DNA of 64,000 nucleotides from JAGOTP01 sp964582475 (GTDB lineage: Bacteria > Patescibacteriota > Patescibacteriia > 2-12-FULL-60-25). The stretch's first letter is position 1. Each line of letters opens with the position of its first letter. The DNA lies in NCBI GenBank assembly GCA_964582475.1, contig CAZOQS010000003.1, forward strand, positions 62,001-126,000, given 5' to 3'. The notes beneath the pieces were generated by a model. The model saw only the letters and a list, made by a program, of their open reading frames with translations. It was not told the origin of the DNA and ran no database searches. The translations under genes were made by a program, and so were the position numbers. Below, in pieces: positions 41,896 through 50,616 of this stretch.

Positions 41896-44535
41896 ATGTA
41901 CCTTTCTCGTATTAGCTCACTGTTGCGTCGACCGTCAAAAATGACGCCCCAACCGGCTCCCCGAGATCGGAAAGGTCGTATTTTTCGGTTTTTGAAGAAG
42001 GCGGCTCTCGTCTGTATCGGATTAGGGGCCGTTGGGATCTTCTGTTTCACGATTTTCTTGGCCTGGGTGAGTCGCGATCTTCCAAATCCGGACACCTTAT
42101 CGACACGTGAAGTCCCTCAATCGACGAAAATCTTTGATCGTACGGGAAAACAGCTTTTGTACGAACTCCATGGCGATGAAAAACGTACGCTCGCAAAAAT
42201 TGAAGATATTCCTCTCACCATGCAGCACGCAACGATCTCGATCGAAGATCGAAGCTTCTACAAGCATCATGGCGTGTATTGGAAAGGCTTGGTACGCGCA
42301 CTTGGGATGAGCGTCCTTACGCAAACTCGCGTAAAGGGAACCTCAACCCTCACACAACAGCTCGTAAAAAATGCGATTCTGACCAACGAGCGCTCCTTGA
42401 TGCGTAAAGCGAAGGAGTTTGTACTTGCGCTTCAAATCGAACGGACTTTTTCGAAGGATCAGATCTTGCAGCTGTACCTAAATGAAATTCCATACGGCTC
42501 AACGATCTACGGCATTGAATCCGCGTCCCAAAGCTACTTCGGCAAGACCGCAAAAGATCTTACCCTGGATGAAACCGCTCTTCTCGCTGCCATTCCTCAA
42601 GCCCCAGATCTCTATTCTCCGTATGGAACGGGAACACGTGGCGATAACCGTCCACGCTTAGTTGTACGTCAACATTATATTTTGGACGTCATGGCGGAAG
42701 AAGGCTACGTCACCAAAGAAGAAGCGGATGCCGCCAAGAAAATTCCAACACTCGATAAACTCAAACCAAAAACGTACAGCGCGATCAAAGCCCCACACTT
42801 CGTCATGGATGTGCGTGCACAGCTAGTTGAAGCCTATGGTTTAAAGCGAACTGAAGAAGGCGGGCTTCGTGTCATTACGACTTTGGATTGGGACAAACAA
42901 CAAATTGCCGAACAAGAGGTCGTGAAGGGCGTGGAGGCACGTGGCAAAGCCTTTAAGTTTACGAATGCTGCGCTTATTTCGCTCGATCCAAAAACCGGAC
43001 ACGTGCTTGCCATGGTTGGATCAAAAGATTTCTACGATGACGCCATCGATGGACAGGTAAACGTCACACTTCGTCCACGCCAACCGGGCTCAAGTTTCAA
43101 ACCGATTGTCTACGGACTCGCATTTTCTCGCGGCTATCTTCCTCAGACAATGGTATGGGACGTAGACACAGTTTTCCGCTCCGATAGCGGAAACTACTCC
43201 CCTCGCAACTATGACTTCAAACAGCACGGGCCACTCACCTTGCGATCTGCGCTTCAGAACTCTCTCAATACACCCGCAGTCAAAACACTTTATTTGGTGG
43301 GACTTGGGCGTACGCTCGATTTTGCGGAACGATTAGGCTACACCACCTTACGTGAAAGAAGTCGTTTTGGCTTATCACTCGCACTCGGGGGCGGGGAGGT
43401 TCGTCCAATTGAACACGCGGCGGCGTTCGCGGCATTTGGAAACGATGGAGTAAAAATGCCAACAACGTCTATCCTACGTGTTGAGGATCACGACGGCGTT
43501 GTACTGCAAGAATGGAAGCCAAGCGACGGAGAACGCGTGATCGACTCACAAGCAGCTCGCTTGTTGGCCGATGTCATGAGCGACAATCAAGCGCGTGCCA
43601 TGGTCTTTAGTCCGGCCGCCCGCGGCTTCCTCACGCTGTCAGATCGCCCCGTTGCCGCAAAAACAGGAACGACCAACAACTTCAACGATGCTTGGACGGT
43701 TGGATTCACTCCGAACCTTGCAACGGTTGTCTGGGTTGGGAATAGTGATGGAAAAGAAATGAGCCGCGGAGCGGATGGTTCGGTCATCGCTGCTCCAATT
43801 TGGGGTGGATACATGAAGCAAGTCATGAAGACGATGCCGATCGAACGCTTTAAGGCTCCGGAGGCACCAACGACCGATAAACCTGCCATTCTTGGAACTG
43901 CGTTTACCCAAAGAGTACGAGTTGTGAAAACCAGCGGTAAACTCGCCACCGAACAAACCCCTCCAGAGCTGGTCGAAGAACGGACGTACTACACCCCTCA
44001 CGAAATTCTGTACTACATCGACAAAGAAGATCCGCTCGGTGAAACGCCTACCAATCCTGCCCAAGATCCTCAGTTTGAAAACTGGGAACGAGCGGTTCAG
44101 CTCTGGACGAGTAAAGCCACCAGTACGCAGTTCGGCCCTATTCCAACCGAAGTAGACAACCAGCACTCACCAGACATGCAACCTGTTGTCACCATTCTTG
44201 TGCCCAACACGGAGGAACCGATCACTACGCGTATTTTGCCCGTTCAAGTTTCCGCAACAACTCAGCGCATCATTCAAATGTACGAGATCTTGCTGAATGG
44301 CCAGACGATCGGAACCGCTAACGCCGCTAGCTTTAGCGTGATCCTTCCGCAGGAGCTGGTTGCTGGGCGACACACACTCACGATCGTTGCGATCGACGAT
44401 GTCGGAAACCGAGGAGAGGCGAACGTCGCGATCAACTATATGACGACAGCCACCGAACAGCTTCCTCCGCCAACGGACACCGGTATCACAACCATCGACG
44501 CTCTCTGGAACACCAGCGGCACCGCCCCCTTCTAA
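41896..44535 (+). CDS. Class A penicillin-binding protein (PBP1A-type)
   Basis: An 879-residue bifunctional peptidoglycan synthase. A membrane anchor (about 36-58) precedes the GT51 glycosyltransferase domain with EDRSFYKHHG (catalytic Glu about 117) and STLTQQLVKN. The transpeptidase domain has SSFK (399-402), SLN (456-458) and KTGT (589-592). All catalytic residues are intact. The C-terminal ~120 residues form an Ig-like beta domain (PVVTILVPNTEEPITTRILPVQVS...HTLTIVAIDDVGN), an extension seen in some Gram-positive and CPR PBPs. Divergent from the 3D-domain gene; both act on the wall. Confidence 0.95.
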   Translation: MYLSRISSLLRRPSKMTPQPAPRDRKGRIFRFLKKAALVCIGLGAVGIFCFTIFLAWVSRDLPNPDTLSTREVPQSTKIFDRTGKQLLYELHGDEKRTLAKIEDIPLTMQHATISIEDRSFYKHHGVYWKGLVRALGMSVLTQTRVKGTSTLTQQLVKNAILTNERSLMRKAKEFVLALQIERTFSKDQILQLYLNEIPYGSTIYGIESASQSYFGKTAKDLTLDETALLAAIPQAPDLYSPYGTGTRGDNRPRLVVRQHYILDVMAEEGYVTKEEADAAKKIPTLDKLKPKTYSAIKAPHFVMDVRAQLVEAYGLKRTEEGGLRVITTLDWDKQQIAEQEVVKGVEARGKAFKFTNAALISLDPKTGHVLAMVGSKDFYDDAIDGQVNVTLRPRQPGSSFKPIVYGLAFSRGYLPQTMVWDVDTVFRSDSGNYSPRNYDFKQHGPLTLRSALQNSLNTPAVKTLYLVGLGRTLDFAERLGYTTLRERSRFGLSLALGGGEVRPIEHAAAFAAFGNDGVKMPTTSILRVEDHDGVVLQEWKPSDGERVIDSQAARLLADVMSDNQARAMVFSPAARGFLTLSDRPVAAKTGTTNNFNDAWTVGFTPNLATVVWVGNSDGKEMSRGADGSVIAAPIWGGYMKQVMKTMPIERFKAPEAPTTDKPAILGTAFTQRVRVVKTSGKLATEQTPPELVEERTYYTPHEILYYIDKEDPLGETPTNPAQDPQFENWERAVQLWTSKATSTQFGPIPTEVDNQHSPDMQPVVTILVPNTEEPITTRILPVQVSATTQRIIQMYEILLNGQTIGTANAASFSVILPQELVAGRHTLTIVAIDDVGNRGEANVAINYMTTATEQLPPPTDTGITTIDALWNTSGTAPF

Positions 44536-44560
44536 AAAGACAATAAAAGAGCCGATTTAT

Positions 44561-44789
44561 CCCAGAACATTGACTTTTTCTGGGATTTTGGCATACTAGG
44601 CGGTCCCGTCTGCGTGAAAAACGCACAAACTACGGGATTCGCACCCTCTCTTCGCTTCGCATAACCGGGCTTTTAGAGCCCGTTCACAATCCAGATCACT
44701 TTCGGCGTAAGCCCGTCCGGTCTACGCCTCACCACTCTCAACCCAGCACGTCCGCATCCCTGAGCCATCCGCTCGGAAGGAGTTTCCCT
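44561..44789 (+). promoter_or_regulatory. Promoter and structured leader of the 44.8 kb lipoprotein gene
   Basis: The -35 TTGACT (44570-44575) sits in the loop of an inverted repeat, CCCAGAA / TTCTGGG (44561-44584); CATACT (44592-44597) is a -10 at 16 bp. The ~190-nt leader holds three hairpins: TCCCGT..TGCGT/ACGCA..ACGGGA (44604-44637), CGGGCT/AGCCCG (44666-44682) and GGCGTA/TACGCC (44704-44728). Confidence 0.5.
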
Positions 44790-45062
44790 ATGGTGTTCCG
44801 TCGACTGATTTCGTTCGCCTTCCTCATCGCCCTCGGCGCCTGCGCGCCCGTCGACCCGGTCGGCGGCGGACAGATCCACACGCGGTGCGTCGTGGATGGG
44901 GGACGTGTTCAGTCCCCGAGCTGTGGGGAGCAGCAGTACATCCTGTGCCTGGTAGGCACGGATGCTGGCAACGGGCTGAGCCAGGCCCGCTGCTGCAACA
45001 ATTCCGAGACCGAAGCGAGCTGCCTGCAGCGCGCCGGTCTCGCCGCCGACGCCAGCCGCTAA
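44790..45062 (+). CDS. Small Cys-rich lipoprotein, unrecognised (isolated SD-bearing unit)
   Basis: A 90-residue protein with a lipoprotein signal peptide (VFRRLISFAFLIALGAC; lipobox LGAC, Cys18). The mature part has six further Cys (RCVVDGG, PSCGEQQ, ILCLVG, ARCCNN, SCLQRAG), suggesting disulfides outside the membrane. AAGGAG lies 7 nt before the ATG. The codons look G/C-rich at third positions compared with the flanking PBP and dnaN. A long structured leader and a 10-bp GC hairpin frame it. It belongs to the set of six atypical single-gene units. No family recognised. Confidence 0.65.
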   Translation: MVFRRLISFAFLIALGACAPVDPVGGGQIHTRCVVDGGRVQSPSCGEQQYILCLVGTDAGNGLSQARCCNNSETEASCLQRAGLAADASR

Positions 45063-45102
45063 CCGGCTGGCGATCGAGAAGTGATCTGAAGCGAAGCTCA
45101 AA

Positions 45103-45143
45103 CGGGCCCGGAGGACGAGATACACTCGTTCCTTCCGGGCCCG
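45103..45143 (+). terminator. GC-rich hairpin after the 44.8 kb lipoprotein gene
   Basis: CGGGCCCGGA (45103-45112) pairs with TCCGGGCCCG (45134-45143) around an inner ACGAG/CTCGT stem. It is followed by CTTCATTTCTC, a weak T-rich tail. Confidence 0.65.
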
Positions 45144-45183
45144 GCTTCATTTCTCTCAAAAATGCGTCCGTTCGCTCTTCGTG

Positions 45184-46317
45184 CTATTGGCGGATAGGCA
45201 TCACAATATATTGAAAGCCCTCTCGACCCTCTGGACGGACCACCACGGCATTCATCGAGTCGATGACACTCAATGTAACCTGATCGGTGTCCATCGCCGC
45301 TAGACCGTCGTTTACATACTTAAAATTAAGCGTCACCTTGTTGGTCTCCCCCTCAACAACAGCTTGGAGCGTCGCGCGGTGCGCACCTGTGCCTGTATCT
45401 GAAGAGGAAACTGTAAGAGCTCCGTCGGTCGTCATCTCAAATTTTACATCGTAGATGCCTTGGCGTGAGAACAACGAGGAAGCGCGGATCGCGCGCATCA
45501 ACTCAGTGCGTTTTACACGGCAATGCGTGCGGAATTGCGTCGGAATAATGCGCTTGTAGTCTGGGAATGAACCCTCGATCAAACGAGAAACCAGCTCGAC
45601 CGAACCAAACGAAATCGCGAGCTGATTCTCGGCCATCGCCCAATCGATCTTCTCTGGCATCGCGACGTCGTCCTTGTAGCTCGCCAAAATGCGCGCGATC
45701 TCTTGCACCGCGCGAGCCGGCACAATGCATTTCGCTTCCGCCTGGTTTCCACCGGTCACCAAACTCAATTTCCGCTCCGACAAGCGATAAGAGTCAGTCG
45801 AAGCCAGCATTAACGTGTCGCGTCCTCCGGCGGTATGGAAGTAACATGCGACACCCGCGAGCTCGGGCCGAGAATCAGACGTTGAGACCGCGAAGGCAAC
45901 TTGCTGCAAGGCTTGGCGTAAAGGCTCGGCTTCCATCTGGTACGCGCCGCCCTTGGTTAACTTCGGGATAAGTGGGAATTCGGTAGCGGCAATCCCTTTA
46001 ATGTTCGTTACTTTTCCATCTGCTTTAATTTCTAATCCGTCATTCGTGAGACTGAGTTCAACCTTGCCTTCACCTAAAAGAGAAACATACTCCTGAAAGA
46101 GCTTTGCCGGGACAGTGTATTCGCCAGGTTGATCAACGCGTCCTCGAACGATGACCGAAATCGCCATCTCGAGGTTGGTGGTCGAGATTCGTAGCTGACC
46201 CCCTTCGGCTTGGATCAGGACGTTCGCGAGAATCGGAAGGTTCGCGTTCTTGCCCGCGATGTGTCCGACGAGTGAGAGTCCTTGGAGGAGATTCTCTTGA
46301 GTGCAGGTACAAACCAT
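45184..46317 (-). CDS. dnaN: DNA polymerase III sliding clamp (beta subunit)
   Basis: A 377-residue protein with three clamp domains of normal length (starts MVCTCTQENLLQGLSLVGHI; C-terminus VVVRPEGREGFQYIVMPIRQ, ending in the typical MPI/LR-type tail). It forms the ring that tethers DNA polymerase and interacts with holA here. It lies downstream of dnaA, but a terminator and a 370-bp G-rich intergenic stretch separate them, so it probably has its own promoter. Identity secure. Confidence 0.95.
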   Translation of the reverse strand: MVCTCTQENLLQGLSLVGHIAGKNANLPILANVLIQAEGGQLRISTTNLEMAISVIVRGRVDQPGEYTVPAKLFQEYVSLLGEGKVELSLTNDGLEIKADGKVTNIKGIAATEFPLIPKLTKGGAYQMEAEPLRQALQQVAFAVSTSDSRPELAGVACYFHTAGGRDTLMLASTDSYRLSERKLSLVTGGNQAEAKCIVPARAVQEIARILASYKDDVAMPEKIDWAMAENQLAISFGSVELVSRLIEGSFPDYKRIIPTQFRTHCRVKRTELMRAIRASSLFSRQGIYDVKFEMTTDGALTVSSSDTGTGAHRATLQAVVEGETNKVTLNFKYVNDGLAAMDTDQVTLSVIDSMNAVVVRPEGREGFQYIVMPIRQ

Positions 46318-46690
46318 ATGTCGGTTATCTTAGGGTTAGAGAGTATATAAGACAATGATAGTAATAGTAAGGTCTGTGGACTGTGTGGGGAACTCAAACG
46401 AAGGCTTAACCATGCGGAAAAAGAATGAACACTTATCCGGAGTCTCTGGGCACAAGTCTGGGGAGTCACTGCGGAGAGTTGGGGACGGATGAGGGAGGGT
46501 GAACTTGTCCCTCTGATACCCCCAACGAATCCACTGGGTTGTGCGCATAGCTGTGAACATGCGCACAGGCTGGGGAGGGTGCTGGGGAAAAAGAGGGAGA
46601 GGTTGTGGGGAGGGTGGGGAGAAAGATATCCACTGGTACCACAGGTATGGGGATGAAACGGGGGATAAGTCAGGAGCGGAATTGAAATTG
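46318..46690. promoter_or_regulatory. dnaA-dnaN intergenic region: G-rich strand with a perfect inverted repeat
   Basis: About 370 bp without a gene. Plus-strand runs such as GGGGAGGGTGCTGGGG and GTGGGGAGGGTGGGG (about 46570-46620) could form G-quadruplexes. A 9-bp perfect inverted repeat, TGTGCGCAT / ATGCGCACA with a 10-bp spacer, lies at 46540-46567. It probably holds the dnaN promoter and its control sites; no convincing -35/-10 pair stands out. Confidence 0.5.
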
Positions 46691-46716
46691 AAAAAGAGAC
46701 CTCAGGGTCTCTTTTT
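46691..46716 (-). terminator. Terminator after dnaA
   Basis: AAAAAGAGACC / GGTCTCTTTTT, an 11-bp stem with a 4-nt loop, lies 3 bp beyond the dnaA stop codon and separates dnaA from dnaN. Confidence 0.9.
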
Positions 46717-46719
46717 CTG

Positions 46720-48129
46720 TTATGCGTTGCTTGTTGAGTAAAGCCTCTCCCGAATCACTCCAAGATCTCTTTTTAGTTGTTCGTCTGTCTTCACAAGTCC
46801 ACCAATCTTGTCGCAGGCATGCATCGCGGTGGTGTGGTCGCGACCGCCGATATGGTGACCGATCGAAGGGTACGAGCACTTTGTTTCTTCACGGAGTAGG
46901 TACATTGCAATTTGGCGTGGGAGGGCGAAGCGTTGTTCGCGGCTCTTGCCGAGAATGTCGTCCAGGCGGATGTCGTAGTAGGCGGTGACGATCTCGATCA
47001 AGCTGCGTGGCGTTACGGTCCGCTTGGCGATGGTTGGACCGAAGCTTTGAAGGAGTGTCTGGACCGATTCGACGCTTGGTAGGAGGTTCTTGAACTGGTG
47101 GTAGGCGATGATTTTGTTGAGCGCACCCTCGAGTTCACGCACGTTCGACTGAATGGCGCCGGCGATCAAATGGAGCAAATCAGTGCTGAGCGCGTACTGT
47201 TTTTCGCGTGACTTCGCCTGAAGAATAGCGACGCGTGTTTCAAAGTCGGGTTTTGAAATGTCGGCCATCATGCCCCATTCAAAACGAGATTGAAGACGGC
47301 TCTCGAGGGTCTGAATGTCTTTTGGTGGGCGGTCCGACGCGATGATGATCTGCTTGTTGTTTTGATGCAGCGTGTTGAAGGTGTGAAAAAACTCTTCCTG
47401 AGTCTGCTCTTTGCCTGTCAAAAACTGAATGTCATCGATCAGCAAGACGTCAGCGGTACGATACTGGTCTTTGAACTCACCGGCACGTCCACTGCGAACT
47501 GCCTGAATGAATTCGTTGGTGAACCGTTCACAGGTAACGTAGACAATCTTGAGTTGTGGTTGGGTGCTAAGCAGATGGTGGCCGATTGCCTGGAGCAAGT
47601 GCGTCTTTCCCATCCCAGCACCGCCGTACAAGAATAGTGGGTTGTAGACCTGACCTGGTTTGGCAGCGACCGCCATCGAAGCCGCGTGCGCGAGTTCGTT
47701 GCTCTTTCCAACGATGAACTGTTGAAATAAATAGCGAGGATTCAAACCAATGTCGGTCTGGTGCGCATCGGTTGGATTGTTCGGGTCGATGTTTGTGATG
47801 CCCTGCTGTTCGGCCATGGCAGGAACATATTCCGCCATCGCTTCTTGGGTGATGTGCTCGATCGGCAAAACAGTCGTGTTTTTGACCTCTACACGATAGC
47901 TCACTTCGCGGACGCCGTGATTCGTCGCAGAACGAAGGGCTTTTACGATCGCTTCATGATATTTTTTTTCAAACCAAGCTTTTGTAAACGCATTTGGAAC
48001 CGCAATAACGGCTTTCCCGTTCTCTAACGAGCTAATAAAGGTATCCTTGAACCACGTTGTGAAATTCGCCTTTGAAAGGGTGAGCTCGAGTTCCCCGAGG
48101 GCGGATTGCCAGGTCGTTTGGTGATCCAT
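46720..48129 (-). CDS. dnaA: Chromosomal replication initiator DnaA
   Basis: A 469-residue DnaA. Domain I (1-75) is followed by a linker and the AAA+ domain with Walker A GGAGMGKT (169-176) and Walker B VLLIDDIQFL (about 228-237), sensor and arginine-finger region SRLQSRFEWG. The C-terminal DNA-binding domain has the DnaA signature GGRDHTTAMHACDKI. It binds TTATCCACA-type boxes and opens the origin. Three such boxes lie in its own upstream region, so autoregulation is likely. No SD motif. Confidence 0.97.
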   Translation of the reverse strand: MDHQTTWQSALGELELTLSKANFTTWFKDTFISSLENGKAVIAVPNAFTKAWFEKKYHEAIVKALRSATNHGVREVSYRVEVKNTTVLPIEHITQEAMAEYVPAMAEQQGITNIDPNNPTDAHQTDIGLNPRYLFQQFIVGKSNELAHAASMAVAAKPGQVYNPLFLYGGAGMGKTHLLQAIGHHLLSTQPQLKIVYVTCERFTNEFIQAVRSGRAGEFKDQYRTADVLLIDDIQFLTGKEQTQEEFFHTFNTLHQNNKQIIIASDRPPKDIQTLESRLQSRFEWGMMADISKPDFETRVAILQAKSREKQYALSTDLLHLIAGAIQSNVRELEGALNKIIAYHQFKNLLPSVESVQTLLQSFGPTIAKRTVTPRSLIEIVTAYYDIRLDDILGKSREQRFALPRQIAMYLLREETKCSYPSIGHHIGGRDHTTAMHACDKIGGLVKTDEQLKRDLGVIRERLYSTSNA

Positions 48130-48195
48130 AAGAGACGAATAGAAAGTGAAAGAAGAGAACAGACAAAGAGTGAATGGACTGGATGATTTCAGCCG

Positions 48196-48234
48196 TGTTG
48201 ATAACTGTCAAATCTGTGGATGAAGTGTGGATAA
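48196..48234. promoter_or_regulatory. DnaA boxes upstream of dnaA
   Basis: TGTGGATAA (48226-48234) is a perfect DnaA box; TGTGGATGA (48215-48223) and TGTTGATAA (48196-48204) each differ by one base. All three point the same way within 40 bp, 67-105 bp upstream of the dnaA start. Confidence 0.75.
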
Positions 48235-48289
48235 TGTACCACATTTTTTGTTAAGCAAGAACAAAACACTTGCGCGATGAGGATTAAAA

Positions 48290-48319
48290 AACAAACACGC
48301 CTCTCTGGGCGTGTTTGTT
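48290..48319 (-). terminator. Terminator of the DUF4173 gene
   Basis: AACAAACACGCC / GGCGTGTTTGTT, a 12-bp stem with a 6-nt loop, lies 22 bp beyond the stop codon. Confidence 0.88.
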
Positions 48320-48341
48320 CTCGCAAGTGCTGAACAGGTTG

Positions 48342-49919
48342 CTATTTTGCGATTTCTAGTGCCTCGATGATGCGCTCTGCTTGAAGATCAGAAAGAGTGA
48401 GTTGGCGTGCATCCTGCTTTTTTAGCTCAGGGAGCAAAGAACCCCTCCAATATTCGTAGACGCGTTCGCGAGCACTCTGAGAAGTGAGCTGTTTTTGAGG
48501 GACCCATGTCTGCCGCGTTGCGTCCCAGACATCGCTGAGATAGGGCATGGGAAGATTCACACGTGCAGGGTTCCAGTCGGTTCGGCCGAGCGCTTCGGCG
48601 ATCGCCGGGACCGCGTCGCGGCTTAAGCCGTGGACGAGATAGTTGAGATCGAGCTCAGGTCCTTTCTGGGCGGCGTGGCGTGAGAGGTTGTAGTTCGCCA
48701 CAAATCCTTCGTGATTGATGAGGAGCGTGATCGAGAGCAGCCCGAGTGTGAGCGTGCTCCCGGCTGTAATCAGTTGATGGATGTTCCAACGCTTCACGAG
48801 GCTCGTGACGAGTAGCACGAAGAGTAGAATGACTAACACCAAGAATTGCATTCCCCATGAACGGCTGAGCGTCAGTCCGTAGGCGTCGACGTATAACCAG
48901 AGTCGTTTGCCAGCAGATACCGTACTAATGGCAGACGTGACGGCGATCACGATACTTGTCCATCGAACCCAACGATCATCCATTCGTGTAAGCCTGTAGA
49001 CGACGAGCAGGATCAAAAAGGCAAAGGCGGCGGCGAAACACAGTTGTTGGTAGCCTGAAACCGCGTAATCCGCGTAGGTTCGGCCTTGGGCGAGCAGATA
49101 TTGGGATCCTTGGAACAAATAGAAGAGCTGGAAGCCAGCAAAGACCACAAAAAGAGCAGAAATCGCGAACAAGAAGCTGCGGGTAGCAATAATTTCTTGA
49201 AAGGGAGTCGCTGCTTCTTTTGTTTGCGCTTCTTCACGTGAGCGTCGAGCAATTCCCCAGAAGAAGCCAATCGCAAACAAGGCGACGAGCACATCGAAGA
49301 ATAACCGAACGACATTCTCTGTCAGAAAGTCGAGTGTGATCCAGTTGCTCACGACTTCGCTGAAGTAGCGGTCGCCTTCTAAAAAGAGTGCGAGGAAAAT
49401 CAGGAGCACCGGTCCAGCTACTAACAGGCCGATTCCAATCTGTAAGAGGAGCTTGCTATTGAGGCGGCGCGGACTGCCAGCCTCGGTAAAGAGCATTTGA
49501 TACTGGCGGAAGGGGAGGGCGGCTTCTAAAAAAACATTCGTTTTCCAAAGATGGATCCCGTCGCGCCAGCGAACTGTGGGAGCGGTGAGCCAGTAGGCGA
49601 GGGCGGCCAAGCTCCCTGCGATGGTGAAGAAGGAGACGCCTTTGACCACGTCACTCGAATACAAAACGGTGCTAACGCAGGCGGATAAGAGTGGGATGAG
49701 AAACAGCAGCGCCCAGCGGTTGCGGAGCCCTCGAGCCTCTTGGGTGATCAGAATGATCCCCCCGGTTACGATCAGGGCGAATAAGGCGAGCGGCCACCCC
49801 ACGGGGATGTGGGACAGAAAGAAGTGAAACCCGAGAGCGGTCGCAATGGCGGCTCCGAACGCCCATGGCCGGATAGACCGGGCGAGTTCGGGTAAGGAGC
49901 GGGGAGAAGGGGTGTCCAT
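48342..49919 (-). CDS. DUF4173 multi-pass membrane protein
   Basis: A 525-residue protein from ATG 49919 with about 12 hydrophobic helices. Conserved DUF4173 features are YADYAVSGYQQLCFAAAFAF (about 300-320) and INHEGFVANYNLSRHA...LDLNYLVHGLSRDAVPAIAEAL (about 425-470). Its biochemical role is unknown. The upstream in-frame Met at 50003 would overlap the rpmH promoter, so 49919 is preferred. It sits between dnaA and rpmH, a pair that is adjacent in many bacteria. Confidence 0.8.
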   Translation of the reverse strand: MDTPSPRSLPELARSIRPWAFGAAIATALGFHFFLSHIPVGWPLALFALIVTGGIILITQEARGLRNRWALLFLIPLLSACVSTVLYSSDVVKGVSFFTIAGSLAALAYWLTAPTVRWRDGIHLWKTNVFLEAALPFRQYQMLFTEAGSPRRLNSKLLLQIGIGLLVAGPVLLIFLALFLEGDRYFSEVVSNWITLDFLTENVVRLFFDVLVALFAIGFFWGIARRSREEAQTKEAATPFQEIIATRSFLFAISALFVVFAGFQLFYLFQGSQYLLAQGRTYADYAVSGYQQLCFAAAFAFLILLVVYRLTRMDDRWVRWTSIVIAVTSAISTVSAGKRLWLYVDAYGLTLSRSWGMQFLVLVILLFVLLVTSLVKRWNIHQLITAGSTLTLGLLSITLLINHEGFVANYNLSRHAAQKGPELDLNYLVHGLSRDAVPAIAEALGRTDWNPARVNLPMPYLSDVWDATRQTWVPQKQLTSQSARERVYEYWRGSLLPELKKQDARQLTLSDLQAERIIEALEIAK

Positions 49920-49969
49920 AGTATAAAAGGGAACGAAGATCCCCTCTAGCATATGACGGGCGCTCTGTC

Positions 49970-49998
49970 TTGCCAAAAAAGGGCGTTTCCCGTATAGT
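49970..49998 (+). promoter_or_regulatory. rpmH promoter
   Basis: TTGCCA (49970-49975), 17 bp, TATAGT (49993-49998). The ATG at 50012 leaves a leader of about 7 nt. Confidence 0.7.
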
Positions 49999-50011
49999 CC
50001 CACCCATTCCT

Positions 50012-50164
50012 ATGGCAACAAAGCGAACATACCAGCCTAAGAAGGCTCGCCGCGCTCGTGTTCACGGTTTCCGTGAGCGTATGGCTACCCGTGGTGGTCG
50101 TGAAGTGCTCTCTCGCCGTCGCGCGAAAGGCCGCAAGGCGATCGCTCTTCGTCCGGGCAAATAG
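50012..50164 (+). CDS. rpmH: Ribosomal protein bL34
   Basis: A 50-residue, extremely basic protein (MATKRTYQPKKARRARVHGFRERM...GRKAIALRPGK) with the full L34 pattern, slightly longer at the N-terminus than the usual 44-46. First gene of the conserved rpmH-rnpA-yidD block. Confidence 0.95.
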   Translation: MATKRTYQPKKARRARVHGFRERMATRGGREVLSRRRAKGRKAIALRPGK

Positions 50165-50178
50165 TCGTCACGTAGACA

Positions 50179-50589
50179 ATGCTCCCGAAGACCCATCGGC
50201 TTCGCCGAATGCGGGACTTCGCCCTGTTGTCCCAGAAGGGGCGCGTCGTGTACGGCCCCTTCTTTACGTTGCGCTTTCGGGCGTCTGATGCCCCAACCCG
50301 TGTCGGATTCGTTGTTTCCACCAAGATCTATAAGCGAGCGCATGATCGGAACCGGACGAAGCGTCGGTTACGTGAAGCGATCCGCCTGATCCAGGTCTCC
50401 TGGCCAGAAAAACAGGATATTTTACTGATCGCACGACCAGAAGCTCGAGACGCACCATTTGAAGACATCAAAGCGGCTGTTTTACGCGCCTTCGAGAAAA
50501 TGCCGGAAGCCGCCCTCAAGCCGATCCCAAAACGTCGCCCAAAAGCCAAGAAAAAGACCTCGGTCGTCTACAAAGAAACAAAAGCGTAG
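50179..50589 (+). CDS. rnpA: Ribonuclease P protein component
   Basis: A 136-residue protein with the RnpA core: MLPKTHRLRRMRDFALLSQKGR..., the VGFVVSTKIYKRAHDRNRTKRRLRE signature (about 42-66) and the beta/alpha fold end. A Lys/Pro/Arg-rich tail (KPIPKRRPKAKKK, about 113-125) extends beyond the family core. It binds the 5' leader of pre-tRNA with the RNase P RNA; no clear RNase P RNA gene was found in the window. It follows rpmH by 14 bp. Confidence 0.93.
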   Translation: MLPKTHRLRRMRDFALLSQKGRVVYGPFFTLRFRASDAPTRVGFVVSTKIYKRAHDRNRTKRRLREAIRLIQVSWPEKQDILLIARPEARDAPFEDIKAAVLRAFEKMPEAALKPIPKRRPKAKKKTSVVYKETKA

Positions 50590-50616
50590 ACTAGAGACGG
50601 ATCCACCAACTCATTT

